Below are positions 1 through 9,079 of a DNA stretch of 42,359 nucleotides, one piece after another. Source of the DNA: Chlamydiota bacterium (GTDB lineage: Bacteria; Chlamydiota; Chlamydiia; Chlamydiales; FEN-1388); the NCBI GenBank assembly GCA_013287775.1, contig JABDDE010000012.1, positions 1-42,359 on the forward strand, in the 5' to 3' direction. The stretch's first letter is position 1. Each line of letters begins with the position of its first letter. The notes beneath the pieces are model-generated. The model did no database searches. It saw only the letters and a list, made by a program, of their open reading frames with translations, and had not been told where the DNA came from. The position numbers and the translations under genes were made by a program.

Positions 1-182
1 GAAAGGCCGACACAAATATATCAATACATCGGTTAATGACTGTACCATGTCGGTTTCCTGTGTCGGCCTTTACAGGCCTCTATATTTTGTTTTTGGCCAG
101 GCCTTCGGCCTGGCTACCCAGGGTTTAGTCGCCCCTTCAGGGCTCCTGCACCCTGGGCTATACATATTTCGGCCCTACGGGC
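1..182. repeat. Left arm of ~182-bp inverted repeat (GC-rich nested palindromes), truncated by window edge
   Basis: Reverse complement of 2761-2942 with few mismatches (e.g. gaaaggccgacacaaatatatcaatacat vs rc of atgtattgatatatttgtgtcggcctttc; shared caccctgggctatacatatttcggccctac). Confidence 0.9.
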
Positions 183-354
183 CTTTACCAGGGCGACGGC
201 CTGGTTTCCTATCAATCCATGGCTTCCCCCCACCCTGGTTTCCAAGGGCGTTACCTTTCCACATAACAGATGCAATCCCCTGCTATTTGTAGATAGGTGC
301 TGCGATGCGGCGTGGGATAGGTTTCGCGCGCCTTCGATTGCTGGCGCTATTTTT

Positions 355-394
355 CGCCATGTGTACTTTTCCTTTAGGAAAAGTGCACATGGCG
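355..394. repeat. Dispersed palindrome family copy 1 (CGCCATGTGYACTTTTCC..GGAAAAGTGCACATGGCG)
   Basis: Near-perfect 40-bp palindrome just upstream of ATG at 410; related copies elsewhere in window. Confidence 0.9.
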
Positions 395-409
395 GTATAA
401 TCATACCAT

Positions 410-1597
410 ATGACGTATGTTTTGCCTGCATTATGGCGCTATTTTTTAGGACAGTATATTAAGGTTTTTTCTCTTTCGCTGTTTGCGTTCCTGGTCATAC
501 TACTGACAACACGCCTTGAAGATCTTGTCCATTTTATAACCCTAGGTGCAACGCTCGCCACCCTCTTGCGCTTTGTGTGCTACCAGATCCCCTATGTCAT
601 GCAAATTGCTCTCCCGATATCAAGCCTCATAGCAACGCTCTACCTCTTTCAACGCCTAGCACAAAACAATACCATCACTGCAATGCGCGCAAGCGGGCTT
701 AGTTTTTTACAACTTGCAACTCCTGTTATCTTAGCCTCCTGCCTTATTGCAAGCGTCACGTTTTCCTACATATTAGATCTGAGTGCAAAAGCCCATGAAG
801 CGGCGAGCAGCTTAGAAAAGGAGCTGGGCAGCAGTAATCCCATTGCGCTCCTTCATAATTCAAAAATGCTGGAAGAAAAAGGAATGAGTCTTGAGATGAA
901 AGGCGTGCTGCAAAAAAATAGCCCTGCCTCGAATTTCATTATGGCACTCAGAAATGGAGAAAATGGCAGGATTGCCCTGTTGATTGCAAAAAAAATGCAC
1001 CTCCTTGATGATCACCTGAAAGGCTCGTCGCTCTCCTTTATCAGCACGTTTACGCCAGCTGTCACCAAAGAGGCAACCACCGCAGAAACACCCACAGACA
1101 GCGCCTTTGATCATCTGATTATCGAAAATTCAAAAGAAAATATTATTACATTATACGACCTGGCGCAGCTCGTGAATAAGAAAAAAGAGCGCCTCCATGC
1201 AGCAGACCTGCCTTTTACACTCCTCTTGGCACAAAAAAACGAACTCACACCGCTCTATCATGAAAAAAAGATCGCGCATGAAAGCAGTAAACGACTCAAA
1301 ACCCTACTTGGGCATTGCTACTCAGAGATGGCACGGCGTATCTCGCTTGCTCTCTCCATAGTGACCTTTACACTCTTAGGCATTGCCTATGGAAGCAGTA
1401 TAGGACGGCGACAATCGAGAAAGAGAATGCTCATTGCAACCGGCCTTGCAGCACTCTATATTACCTGTTATTTAGGGGGTAAAGCCGTCGATGCCTATGC
1501 TCTTTCTTCAACACTTTTATATATGTGTCCTCATATAGTGCTCATCGCTGCTTCCCTATGGCGACTTGCCCGACTGGAGCTTGGATTCGAAACATGA
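410..1597 (+). CDS. lptF: LptF/LptG (YjgP/YjgQ) family permease, LptF-like
   Basis: N-terminal TM segments, ~395 aa, C-terminal TM cluster; paired with a second permease overlapping by ATGA. Confidence 0.8.
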   Translation: MTYVLPALWRYFLGQYIKVFSLSLFAFLVILLTTRLEDLVHFITLGATLATLLRFVCYQIPYVMQIALPISSLIATLYLFQRLAQNNTITAMRASGLSFLQLATPVILASCLIASVTFSYILDLSAKAHEAASSLEKELGSSNPIALLHNSKMLEEKGMSLEMKGVLQKNSPASNFIMALRNGENGRIALLIAKKMHLLDDHLKGSSLSFISTFTPAVTKEATTAETPTDSAFDHLIIENSKENIITLYDLAQLVNKKKERLHAADLPFTLLLAQKNELTPLYHEKKIAHESSKRLKTLLGHCYSEMARRISLALSIVTFTLLGIAYGSSIGRRQSRKRMLIATGLAALYITCYLGGKAVDAYALSSTLLYMCPHIVLIAASLWRLARLELGFET

Positions 1598-2676
1598 TAT
1601 ATCTACATTCCTCAATTTGGCAGCGCTATTTTTTCTGGAACTTCGTTCGCTCAATTGTTGCTACTATGGCGCTTATTTATGGGCTGTATATTATTATTGA
1701 TTTGATGGCTCATATAAAATATGTGGTAGACCCTGATACTTCCTTGAAGACATGGGTCGTTTACTACCTCGCGCTTTTTGCAATACGCCTTGAAATACTC
1801 CTCCCATTTGCTATTCTCATTGCGGCCATACGCTGCCTCATCCTCATGACGCATAATGGCGAATCGATAGCTTTACTATCAGCTGGAGTTTCGAAATCAA
1901 AAATTCTTATGCCATTTCTTGCTGCTGCCGCAGGGGCTGCATGCCTTCTTTATATAAATTATGCCTGCATCTCCCCCTACGCGACAACTGAGCTGAGTAT
2001 CATTCAGGAAAAAAAATATGGCACGATAAGTGCAGACAAAGAGAGTCCTCTGCATGAAGTACTCTTAAACGACGGCTCAAAGCTTATCTATAAACACTAT
2101 AATCCGCGTACGAGAGAATTTGAAGATACTTTTTTGATTATAAGTGCGGATGCTATTTTTCACTGTAAAACACTCTCCACAACAGGGCTAGGAAAATGGG
2201 TGGATAAAATTGAGCGCAGAAAAGACACAGGCCTTTTGGAAAAAACAGGGTCATGGCCGGAATATCTATTTACAGAAATGGAATTGGGGCAAGAGGCGCT
2301 TGAGCGATATGCACGCTCGGTAAATGAGCTGCCTCTCTATGAGCTCGTCTATGAATCCTCTCTCTATAGACATGCAGCCACCAGGCGAGCCTATGAGGTG
2401 CGGGCTATGCTATGGTATAAAATGCTCTATCCGTTGATTATCATCATAGCCTTTATTGGCTGCGCCCCTTTTTGTTTGCGCTTTTCACGAAGCACGCCCC
2501 TGCTTATGATCTATCTTGTTGCAATAGCTGCCCTCTTTTGCATAAATATTCTCATGGCAGCTACCTTCACCCTCGCCAAAAGCGGTGTCTATCCCGCCTT
2601 CTTGATTATTGGCATCCCTTGGGCTGCTCTTGTATTTTTCTTTGGCAGAAACTATGCCAAGTACTTGGTGGAGTGA
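1594..2676 (+). CDS. lptG: LptF/LptG family permease, LptG-like
   Basis: ORF 1525-2676 with likely start ATG 1594 overlapping upstream stop (ATGA); MIYLHSSIWQRYFFWNFVRSIVATMALIYGLYIIIDLMAHI. Confidence 0.8.
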   Translation: MIYLHSSIWQRYFFWNFVRSIVATMALIYGLYIIIDLMAHIKYVVDPDTSLKTWVVYYLALFAIRLEILLPFAILIAAIRCLILMTHNGESIALLSAGVSKSKILMPFLAAAAGAACLLYINYACISPYATTELSIIQEKKYGTISADKESPLHEVLLNDGSKLIYKHYNPRTREFEDTFLIISADAIFHCKTLSTTGLGKWVDKIERRKDTGLLEKTGSWPEYLFTEMELGQEALERYARSVNELPLYELVYESSLYRHAATRRAYEVRAMLWYKMLYPLIIIIAFIGCAPFCLRFSRSTPLLMIYLVAIAALFCINILMAATFTLAKSGVYPAFLIIGIPWAALVFFFGRNYAKYLVE

Positions 2677-2679
2677 ATA

Positions 2680-2718
2680 TTGATCCCAAAATCGACAAGA
2701 TGTCGATTTTGGGATCAA
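2680..2718. repeat. 18-bp-arm hairpin after lptG
   Basis: TTGATCCCAAAATCGACA-AGA-TGTCGATTTTGGGATCAA; no T-tract on + strand so terminator role uncertain. Confidence 0.7.
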
Positions 2719-2760
2719 AAAATATACCCATGTAGCATCGCCTTAGAGAGCCTTTTCTAA

Positions 2761-3036
2761 GGCCTGTAGGGCCGAAATATGTATAGCCCAGGGTGCAGGA
2801 GCCCTGAAGGGGCGACTAAACCCTGGGTGGCCAGGCCGAAGGCCTGGCCAAAAACAAAATATAGAGGCCTGAAAGGCCGACACAAGAAACCAGCATGACA
2901 CAGTCATTAACCAATGTATTGATATATTTGTGTCGGCCTTTCAGGCCTCTATTATTGTTTTGGCAGGCCTGCGGCCTGCCACCCAGGGCTTCGCCCTGGG
3001 CTATATATATTCCGGCCCTACGGGCCTTAGAAAAGT
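2761..3036. repeat. Palindromic repeat element; left part is the right arm of the inverted repeat around lptFG
   Basis: Internally palindromic (…ggcctctat… both sides of ~2905) with nested hairpins GGCCAGGCCGAAGGCCTGGCC, GGCAGGCCTGCGGCCTGCC, CCCAGGGCTTCGCCCTGGG, GGCCCTACGGGCC. Confidence 0.85.
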
Positions 3037-3179
3037 CCTTTTAGGCCACAATATGTATAACCTAGAACAACCCCCAACACAACAGGGCCCCTCTTTACAG
3101 TTGGTGTATACAAACGAAGTAGCAAAAAACGCGTCTACAGTGTGTTGACAATGAAGCTTGGAAAAACTTCACAATAAAC

Positions 3180-4595
3180 TCACGCTAACGCTTCCAAATG
3201 GGAATTTGCAAACGCCTGGATAACCTCTGCTGCATCAATGACTTTCATATAATCCGGAAGATCAAGTTGTGGTGGCTTTTCAGGCACGAAAAGTACATAC
3301 ATATACGATGCATATCCCTTAAGAGGCCCTTCGAGTTGTTTGGACTGCAATTCTTTGAGTATCTTGTCAATCCAGACTTCTGTGGGTCGCTTCTCTGTCC
3401 ACTTGGCCTCTCCAATAAGCAGTGTGGATGCATCGAGTGATGCAGCAACTATATCAAACTCATTGCCTTGCCCATGCCAATAGCGGCTTGCAATAGTAAA
3501 CAAACCTTGAAAAAGAAGCGGTATCACCTGGCGACAGAGCTCTTCCCAAGTCGCAGAAACCAATGGATGCAGGTGCTCAGCGACCCAGTGTTTTCGATGG
3601 GCAGGAATCGTTTGCGCAAAGTAACTTCTTCGAGGAGCGACCATTTCAAACCAAAATCGAAAAAAGGGATCCTGAATCTTATAGAGCGTGCGTTTCGTGT
3701 TTTGCTCCTGCACTCCAAAGGGCACTTCACGCTTCACAAGGTCAAGCTCTATAAGTCGGTGCAGTGGACGTCCTAGTGATGTCATTTGGTGGCCTACACG
3801 AGTTGCAATATCGGAAAGTCGATGCGAACCCAATCCAATAGCATCTAAAATAGGGCGCAAACTTATAGCTGGGGGCATTTCCTCAAGTAAAAATCGATTT
3901 GGCTCATCGTGTAGCGCACCAATTGGGTCCAGCACCAACCTATCAATGCTATCTATCAAAGTATCTTTTTTATTTGCAACCAGTTCCCAGTAACGAGGAA
4001 CTCCGCCCCATATAGAATAGGTTTCAATGATCTCTCGAGGATTTGTAAGGTGTAAGGCCTTACCAATGTAGCCCACTGATATAGGACCGAGTTTTAGCAT
4101 TTCTGTGGCACGCCCATATAATGGCGCATCAGCTGCGAGTATAGTACTCTGCATCATCTGCTGGCTCGATCCGGAAAGTGCTATAATCAGCTTTGCCTCT
4201 TTTGCTTCACGATCGATAAACTTTTGAAGAATGGATGGCAGTTCAGGGCATGCCTCTGCAAGATAGGGAAGCTCGTCAATAATTAGAGGACCATGCCAGG
4301 CAGCTTGCCTCGCCTCACGTGCAAGTCGCTGTAAAAGGGTGAGCCAATCAGGATAGGTGACAGAAGCAAAGCCTAGCAACACCTGTTCAAGAGCAGCGGC
4401 AAAATACTTTCGCTGCATTGTTTCTGAGGACTCGTCTGCAGTATAATACACGCCATTGTATTTCTTTGCCCACTCCAAAAGGAGACGAGTCTTACCCATA
4501 CGACGACGCCCCCAAATCACCACCAAGCCCCCTTCCGGCAGCCTAGCCACATGATCCAAGCGTCGCATTTCTTGTTCTCTGTTGATAAATTCCAT
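3180..4595 (-). CDS. AAA ATPase, DUF234 (PF03008-type) family
   Basis: MEFINREQEMRRLDHVARLPEGGLVVIWGRRRMGKTRLLLEWAKKYNG (Walker A), PLIIDELPYL (Walker B); C-terminal DUF234-like region. Confidence 0.8.
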   Translation of the reverse strand: MEFINREQEMRRLDHVARLPEGGLVVIWGRRRMGKTRLLLEWAKKYNGVYYTADESSETMQRKYFAAALEQVLLGFASVTYPDWLTLLQRLAREARQAAWHGPLIIDELPYLAEACPELPSILQKFIDREAKEAKLIIALSGSSQQMMQSTILAADAPLYGRATEMLKLGPISVGYIGKALHLTNPREIIETYSIWGGVPRYWELVANKKDTLIDSIDRLVLDPIGALHDEPNRFLLEEMPPAISLRPILDAIGLGSHRLSDIATRVGHQMTSLGRPLHRLIELDLVKREVPFGVQEQNTKRTLYKIQDPFFRFWFEMVAPRRSYFAQTIPAHRKHWVAEHLHPLVSATWEELCRQVIPLLFQGLFTIASRYWHGQGNEFDIVAASLDASTLLIGEAKWTEKRPTEVWIDKILKELQSKQLEGPLKGYASYMYVLFVPEKPPQLDLPDYMKVIDAAEVIQAFANSHLEALA

Positions 4596-4642
4596 ACACA
4601 TAATTATGCACAAAAACATTATGCTTGGAAGCATAATCTTAC

Positions 4643-4682
4643 GTCATGTGCACATTTTTCTCCGAAAAATGCGCACATGACC
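4643..4682. repeat. Dispersed palindrome family copy 2
   Basis: gtcatgtgcacatttttctccgaaaaatgcgcacatgac. Confidence 0.85.
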
Positions 4683-4757
4683 TGTCGTCATAAACAACAA
4701 TTTACCTTAAATTAATACTAGCTTAATATAGTAGGCATATCATCCATGCTTATGAAA

Positions 4758-4781
4758 AGGAGGTACACCAGGAGGTACACC
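4758..4781 (+). promoter_or_regulatory. Tandemly duplicated Shine-Dalgarno (AGGAGGTACACC x2)
   Basis: 12-bp exact direct repeat ending directly at ATG 4782. Confidence 0.85.
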
Positions 4782-5804
4782 ATGACCCAAAATATTTCAG
4801 CCACTTTGGCACCAAACCCAGCTGCCCTCATTTCCCTTCCAGAACCTGTAAGGGAGAACATATCAAGAGCGAATACGTCGCAACATCCTATTTTGGCGAC
4901 TATTCAAGCCATCTTTCAGAAAATCATTGACCAACTTCTTGTCGTTGGTAAAATCATTAAAACCACCTTCGAAGTGATTTTTTCCTGTCATCGCGTGCAG
5001 GTACGGCAATTATCATCAGATGCCGAGCAGCAAGAAGCGCAGTCTCAGATTGTAGCGCTCGAAAGAAAAGCTGTGTATCCACTCGGCCCTTCCGAGTCTT
5101 TTGTTATTGATCATGGCCGTGATTATTTTGCCTTCTTTAAGCGCTTGGGAGAGCTGCATTATTTTACAGCGACGGAAAATGGACAGCTTGCGGGCGTTGG
5201 CGCAGGTATTCTTCGCGATATCCCTCTACAACGGGGGCAGCCGCCACAAAAGGCCTGGTATCTATGCGACTTGAAAATTGACCCAGAGTTTCGTGGACAC
5301 CACATCCCCATGCATATTTTTGCCCGGGCAGCATGGCACGCCTTCAAATGCAGCCGTGGATATGCTATCTCGATGAATCCTGCGACGGGAGAAAATCGCA
5401 TGGCCAAGATGTTTAAACGGTATAGCTGGCTCTCCGTTTCAGAGCCAAAAACCCTTGCTCTCTTTTCCTGCAACCAAGTCGAAATGCGACAGCTAAAACC
5501 CATTTTGGAGCGCCATCGTGGCCCTGTATCCTTCCTATCACTACAGGGAAAGAAAGACCTCATCCTGCAAAGTACCGGACGTCCTATGCCACTGCTCCAC
5601 GCTCAATTTGGCCCCTGCAGAGCTGAGCAGCCTACATGCGACGAGCCACAGGAAGGCTATACTCATATGTTTTGCACTGCAACGGCAGATCCTCTCTACA
5701 CTGAGCTTACAAGCCAAAATGTAGCCCCTGCAGCAACTGCAAGCATCATTAGCCGTGGCATGGATAGCAGCGATTGGAGCTTTATTTTAACGAGTGATAT
5801 TTAA
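4782..5804 (+). CDS. GNAT-family N-acetyltransferase-like protein
   Basis: ORF 4746-5804, likely start ATG 4782; AWYLCDLKIDPEFRGHHIPMHIFARAAWHAFK resembles GNAT motif A. Confidence 0.65.
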   Translation: MTQNISATLAPNPAALISLPEPVRENISRANTSQHPILATIQAIFQKIIDQLLVVGKIIKTTFEVIFSCHRVQVRQLSSDAEQQEAQSQIVALERKAVYPLGPSESFVIDHGRDYFAFFKRLGELHYFTATENGQLAGVGAGILRDIPLQRGQPPQKAWYLCDLKIDPEFRGHHIPMHIFARAAWHAFKCSRGYAISMNPATGENRMAKMFKRYSWLSVSEPKTLALFSCNQVEMRQLKPILERHRGPVSFLSLQGKKDLILQSTGRPMPLLHAQFGPCRAEQPTCDEPQEGYTHMFCTATADPLYTELTSQNVAPAATASIISRGMDSSDWSFILTSDI

Positions 5805-6868
5805 TGAGGTATCCAACTACACTGCCTGTCCGTTTTGCACAAGTGCGAGAAGATGCATGTATCGATGGTCACGTAGTCCACACATACTGCCCAGATAATG
5901 CGAATATTGCGCTTGTTGGGTCAGGAGGATGCACGGCCGCCTATCTTGCAGCTCTTCCTAAAATACAAAGCCTGCATATCGTTGATCCCAACCCGAGCCA
6001 GATTGCCATGTGCCGGCTCAAAATGCACCTATCCCACACACATAGCCTAAGCCAGCGACTGTGCCTTCTTGGCCATAAGAAAATGCCAGCTGCAGAAAGG
6101 AAAAAACAGCTTCAGGATATCTTTACCAAGCTGCATATTCCAGAAGAAGCTCTTGGCCCATTGTCCTATGTTGCCGAGGTGGGCCCTGATTATGTAGGCC
6201 GCTATGAGTGGCTCTTTAAAGCTCTGAGAGAGCACTTATCCCCATTTAGGAAAGCCATTCTTGAACTTTTTCTACTGGATGATATTCAAGAACAACATAA
6301 AAGGGTGGCTCCACATACTGCTTTAGGTAAAGCAATTGACGATGCCTTCGATAAGGTGATGGCCCTCGATCAACTCGTGAGGCTGTTTGGAGAAGAGGCC
6401 ACAAGGTCACCTCTGCAGCCATTTTCGCGCCATTTTGTAGAAAGGCTAAGGCTATTTCTTGCAACACAAAAAGCCTCAACCTCTCCCTATCTTGCCCAAT
6501 TGCTCTTGGGAACATTTTATCACAATACATACCACCCTTGGTTCAAAGTTAAATCAAATCTAGTTAATGTTACTTATTCCATCAATACTATGCAGCATGC
6601 ATTAGATACTATCCCGCCAAACACCTTCGATCTCATCCACCTCTCGAATATTACTGATTGGCTGTCCACTCAGGAAATAGAAAATCTTTTACAAAAGTGC
6701 ACTCGTGCCCTCAAAAAAGAGGGTGTAGTGCTTGTGAGAAGGCTGAATTCGATACATGATGTAGATACAGTGAAAAGTGATTTTTCATGGATTGCAGCTA
6801 CGGCAGCCCTGTTGCAGCAAGATCGCAGCTTTTTTTATCGTCGATTATACATAGGGAGAAAAGTATGA
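5804..6868 (+). CDS. DUF3419/BtaA-like S-adenosylmethionine 3-amino-3-carboxypropyl transferase family protein
   Basis: DPNPSQIAMCRLKMHL and HLSNITDWLSTQEIENLLQKCTRALKKEGVVLVRRLNS match characteristic DUF3419 motifs; TAATG overlap with upstream gene. Confidence 0.65.
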   Translation: MRYPTTLPVRFAQVREDACIDGHVVHTYCPDNANIALVGSGGCTAAYLAALPKIQSLHIVDPNPSQIAMCRLKMHLSHTHSLSQRLCLLGHKKMPAAERKKQLQDIFTKLHIPEEALGPLSYVAEVGPDYVGRYEWLFKALREHLSPFRKAILELFLLDDIQEQHKRVAPHTALGKAIDDAFDKVMALDQLVRLFGEEATRSPLQPFSRHFVERLRLFLATQKASTSPYLAQLLLGTFYHNTYHPWFKVKSNLVNVTYSINTMQHALDTIPPNTFDLIHLSNITDWLSTQEIENLLQKCTRALKKEGVVLVRRLNSIHDVDTVKSDFSWIAATAALLQQDRSFFYRRLYIGRKV

Positions 6869-7536
6869 CCACTTCTTTAAAAATCGCGTCTACCGTCACC
6901 AGAATGGTAGAGGACAGCTTGAACAAAACGCCCATTTTACAAAACAGCTTCTTTACAGCATTGCAAAATGGCAAAATGAGTAAAGAACAGTTTATTGCCA
7001 CGCAGCAGCAATTTTATTATGCCGTTGCCTATTTCTCTCGTCCTATGGCTCGCCTTATCTCAAGAATGGACGACCCCATGCAGCGCCTCGATATTCTCCA
7101 CAATATTGTTGAAGAACATGGTGAATTTAATCCTACCCATTTCCATGCCAATACATTTAAAAAATTACTTACTTCACTTGGGTGTGGCATTCCTGCAGAA
7201 CCCGGACCTGTGGTTACTGCATTCAACACGGCTCTTATGGGTATCTGTACAGACTTTCCCACTGCTGTAGGGATTGCCTGCCTTGGTAGTATTGAGTATG
7301 CTTTTTCTGACATCTCAGCCTATATTGGCAAATGTGTTGTCGAGCGCCGCTTTATTGAAAAGAAAAACCTGATACACTACAACCTTCATGCTGCTCTTGA
7401 CAAAGAGCACTCCCAGGAATTCTTCCTTCTCCTGGAAGAAGCTCAAGAAAACCCAGAGATGCAGGCCCAAACTGCCCTTGGTTTACAAACGGGTATTTAT
7501 ATTTTTAATCGTTTGTATGAGGACTTGTATCAATAA
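6865..7536 (+). CDS. CADD/TenA/PqqC-like heme-oxygenase-fold (putative diiron) oxidase
   Basis: Start ATG 6865 overlaps upstream stop (ATGA); helical protein with ligand-like residues in NIVEEHGEFNPTHFH, SIEYAFSD and HYNLHAALDKEHSQEF. Confidence 0.75.
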   Translation: MTTSLKIASTVTRMVEDSLNKTPILQNSFFTALQNGKMSKEQFIATQQQFYYAVAYFSRPMARLISRMDDPMQRLDILHNIVEEHGEFNPTHFHANTFKKLLTSLGCGIPAEPGPVVTAFNTALMGICTDFPTAVGIACLGSIEYAFSDISAYIGKCVVERRFIEKKNLIHYNLHAALDKEHSQEFFLLLEEAQENPEMQAQTALGLQTGIYIFNRLYEDLYQ

Positions 7537-8836
7537 ATTTCGATACCATATAGAGCGGATAATTATAGATCTCTCCATCGTGTTTGAGATTCATAGTGGT
7601 TGCGCGAATAAGCTTTGATGGCGCGTACTTTTGTTGATAGACAAGCAGGCTTTTCTTTTTTGAGCTTGCTCCTGCCTTCACCTCCAGCGGATATATAGCA
7701 TGGTCCTCTTCGATTAAAAAATCAATCTCTGCTATGCCTTCGCTCGTCCAATAATAGAGCTCTTTGCGACATGCTGCTCTCAATTCTTGAGCGATATAAT
7801 TTTCCGTAAGTGCTCCTTTAAATTCTGTAAATAGCAAATCGCCCTCAATAATGGTTTTTGGCGTAAGATTGCTTTGAGCACCTAATAGGCCCACATCAGA
7901 TAAAAATACCTTGAAAATATTGCTATCTGCATAGGCACTTAACGGGAATTTGGGTGTCTCTACTACATGACTCTTATAAATTAAGCCAGCATCAGAGAGC
8001 CATTGAATAGCCTCTTCATAATCTCTTCCTCGTGCACTTTTCCGAATCGCAGAAAATATAAATTTTTTATTTTCTTTTGCTAATTGTCTGTGCACCTGCT
8101 TCCAGACAGTAGTAATTTTCATAATTTCATGAGGCGGGGCGTGTTTCGCAAAGTCCCTTTCATATGCGCTTAAAATTTCTAATTGAATCTCTCTCACAAT
8201 TTGCAGCTTTTCGTTTTTTACATAGTCAGCGACGACCTCTGGCATGCCGCCTATAAAAAAATAGTATTTTAATAACTGACTGACTTTTTCATGAATAGGG
8301 TTGGGAAGAGGCTCATATGTGTTATATTCTTCGAGAAATTGCCTTGTCTTTTCATGCTGCAGCGCAGTAAGAAATTCGAAAAAGGTCAAAGGATACATAT
8401 GCAAAAAATTCACCTTCCCAACAGGAAAACTCTTCCCGCCACCCATTCCTCCAGCAGTCTTGACGCCTAAAAGTGATCCTGCGGCTGTAATATGATAGTC
8501 GCCTGCCTCTTCACAAAAATATTTCAAGCTATTGAGTGCCTTTGGACACTGCTGTACTTCATCAAACACAATCAGCGTACGTTGCGGCTCAATTTCGACC
8601 TCGGTATAGATGCTCAGAGTGTGGATAAGTTGTTTAGGATCTAGTGTTTCTTCAAAATATTGAGCCAACCGCTCATCTTTTTCAAAGTTCAAATAGGCCA
8701 TATTCTTGTAGGCCGTTTTTCCAAAATGCTTAAGCGCATACGTTTTCCCAACCTGCCTTGCACCATTCAAAATTAAAGGTTTGCGGCGCGGATGCGTTTT
8801 CCATGCTTCAAGCTGCTGATATATGTCACGTTTCAT
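7505..8836 (-). CDS. AAA ATPase with C-terminal DUF4143
   Basis: KPLILNGARQVGKTYALKHFGK Walker A; RTLIVFDEVQQCP Walker B; DFLIEEDHAIYPLEVKAG C-terminal nuclease-like motif. Confidence 0.9.
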   Translation of the reverse strand: MKRDIYQQLEAWKTHPRRKPLILNGARQVGKTYALKHFGKTAYKNMAYLNFEKDERLAQYFEETLDPKQLIHTLSIYTEVEIEPQRTLIVFDEVQQCPKALNSLKYFCEEAGDYHITAAGSLLGVKTAGGMGGGKSFPVGKVNFLHMYPLTFFEFLTALQHEKTRQFLEEYNTYEPLPNPIHEKVSQLLKYYFFIGGMPEVVADYVKNEKLQIVREIQLEILSAYERDFAKHAPPHEIMKITTVWKQVHRQLAKENKKFIFSAIRKSARGRDYEEAIQWLSDAGLIYKSHVVETPKFPLSAYADSNIFKVFLSDVGLLGAQSNLTPKTIIEGDLLFTEFKGALTENYIAQELRAACRKELYYWTSEGIAEIDFLIEEDHAIYPLEVKAGASSKKKSLLVYQQKYAPSKLIRATTMNLKHDGEIYNYPLYMVSKFIDTSPHTND

Positions 8837-8900
8837 AATTTTGAGTATACAACCTTCACACTAAAAACACAACCCATTCCTTCATAAAACGTGGTTGATA

Positions 8901-8966
8901 ACCACGTTTTTCGTTGGAAAAACGTGTGAAGCTACCACGTTTTTCGTTGGAAAAACGTGTGAAGCT
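8901..8966. repeat. Two tandem 33-bp hairpin repeats (ccacgtttttcgttggaaaaacgtg)
   Basis: accacgtttttcgttggaaaaacgtgtgaagct repeated, with degenerate third start. Confidence 0.85.
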
Positions 8967-8976
8967 ACCACATTTT

Positions 8977-9069
8977 CGGATCACCAAATCAAGAAAATCC
9001 GATTTGGTGATCCAAAAATATACCAAAAAAAGAGATCACCAAATCGGGAAAACTCGATTTGGTGATCTC
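8977..9069. repeat. Two successive related palindromes (gatcaccaaatc…gatttggtgatc)
   Basis: ggatcaccaaatcaagaaaatccgatttggtgatcc and gagatcaccaaatcgggaaaactcgatttggtgatctc. Confidence 0.9.
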
Positions 9070-9079
9070 CTGCTTTGGA

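Noticed and set aside
47-292. 81-aa ORF at window start
   Set aside because: Reads through the palindromic repeat element; no SD, low-complexity Pro/Gly/Phe sequence.
2680-2718. Hairpin as an intrinsic terminator of lptG
   Set aside because: Strong stem but followed by A-rich, not T-rich, sequence on the + strand; left as a hairpin only.
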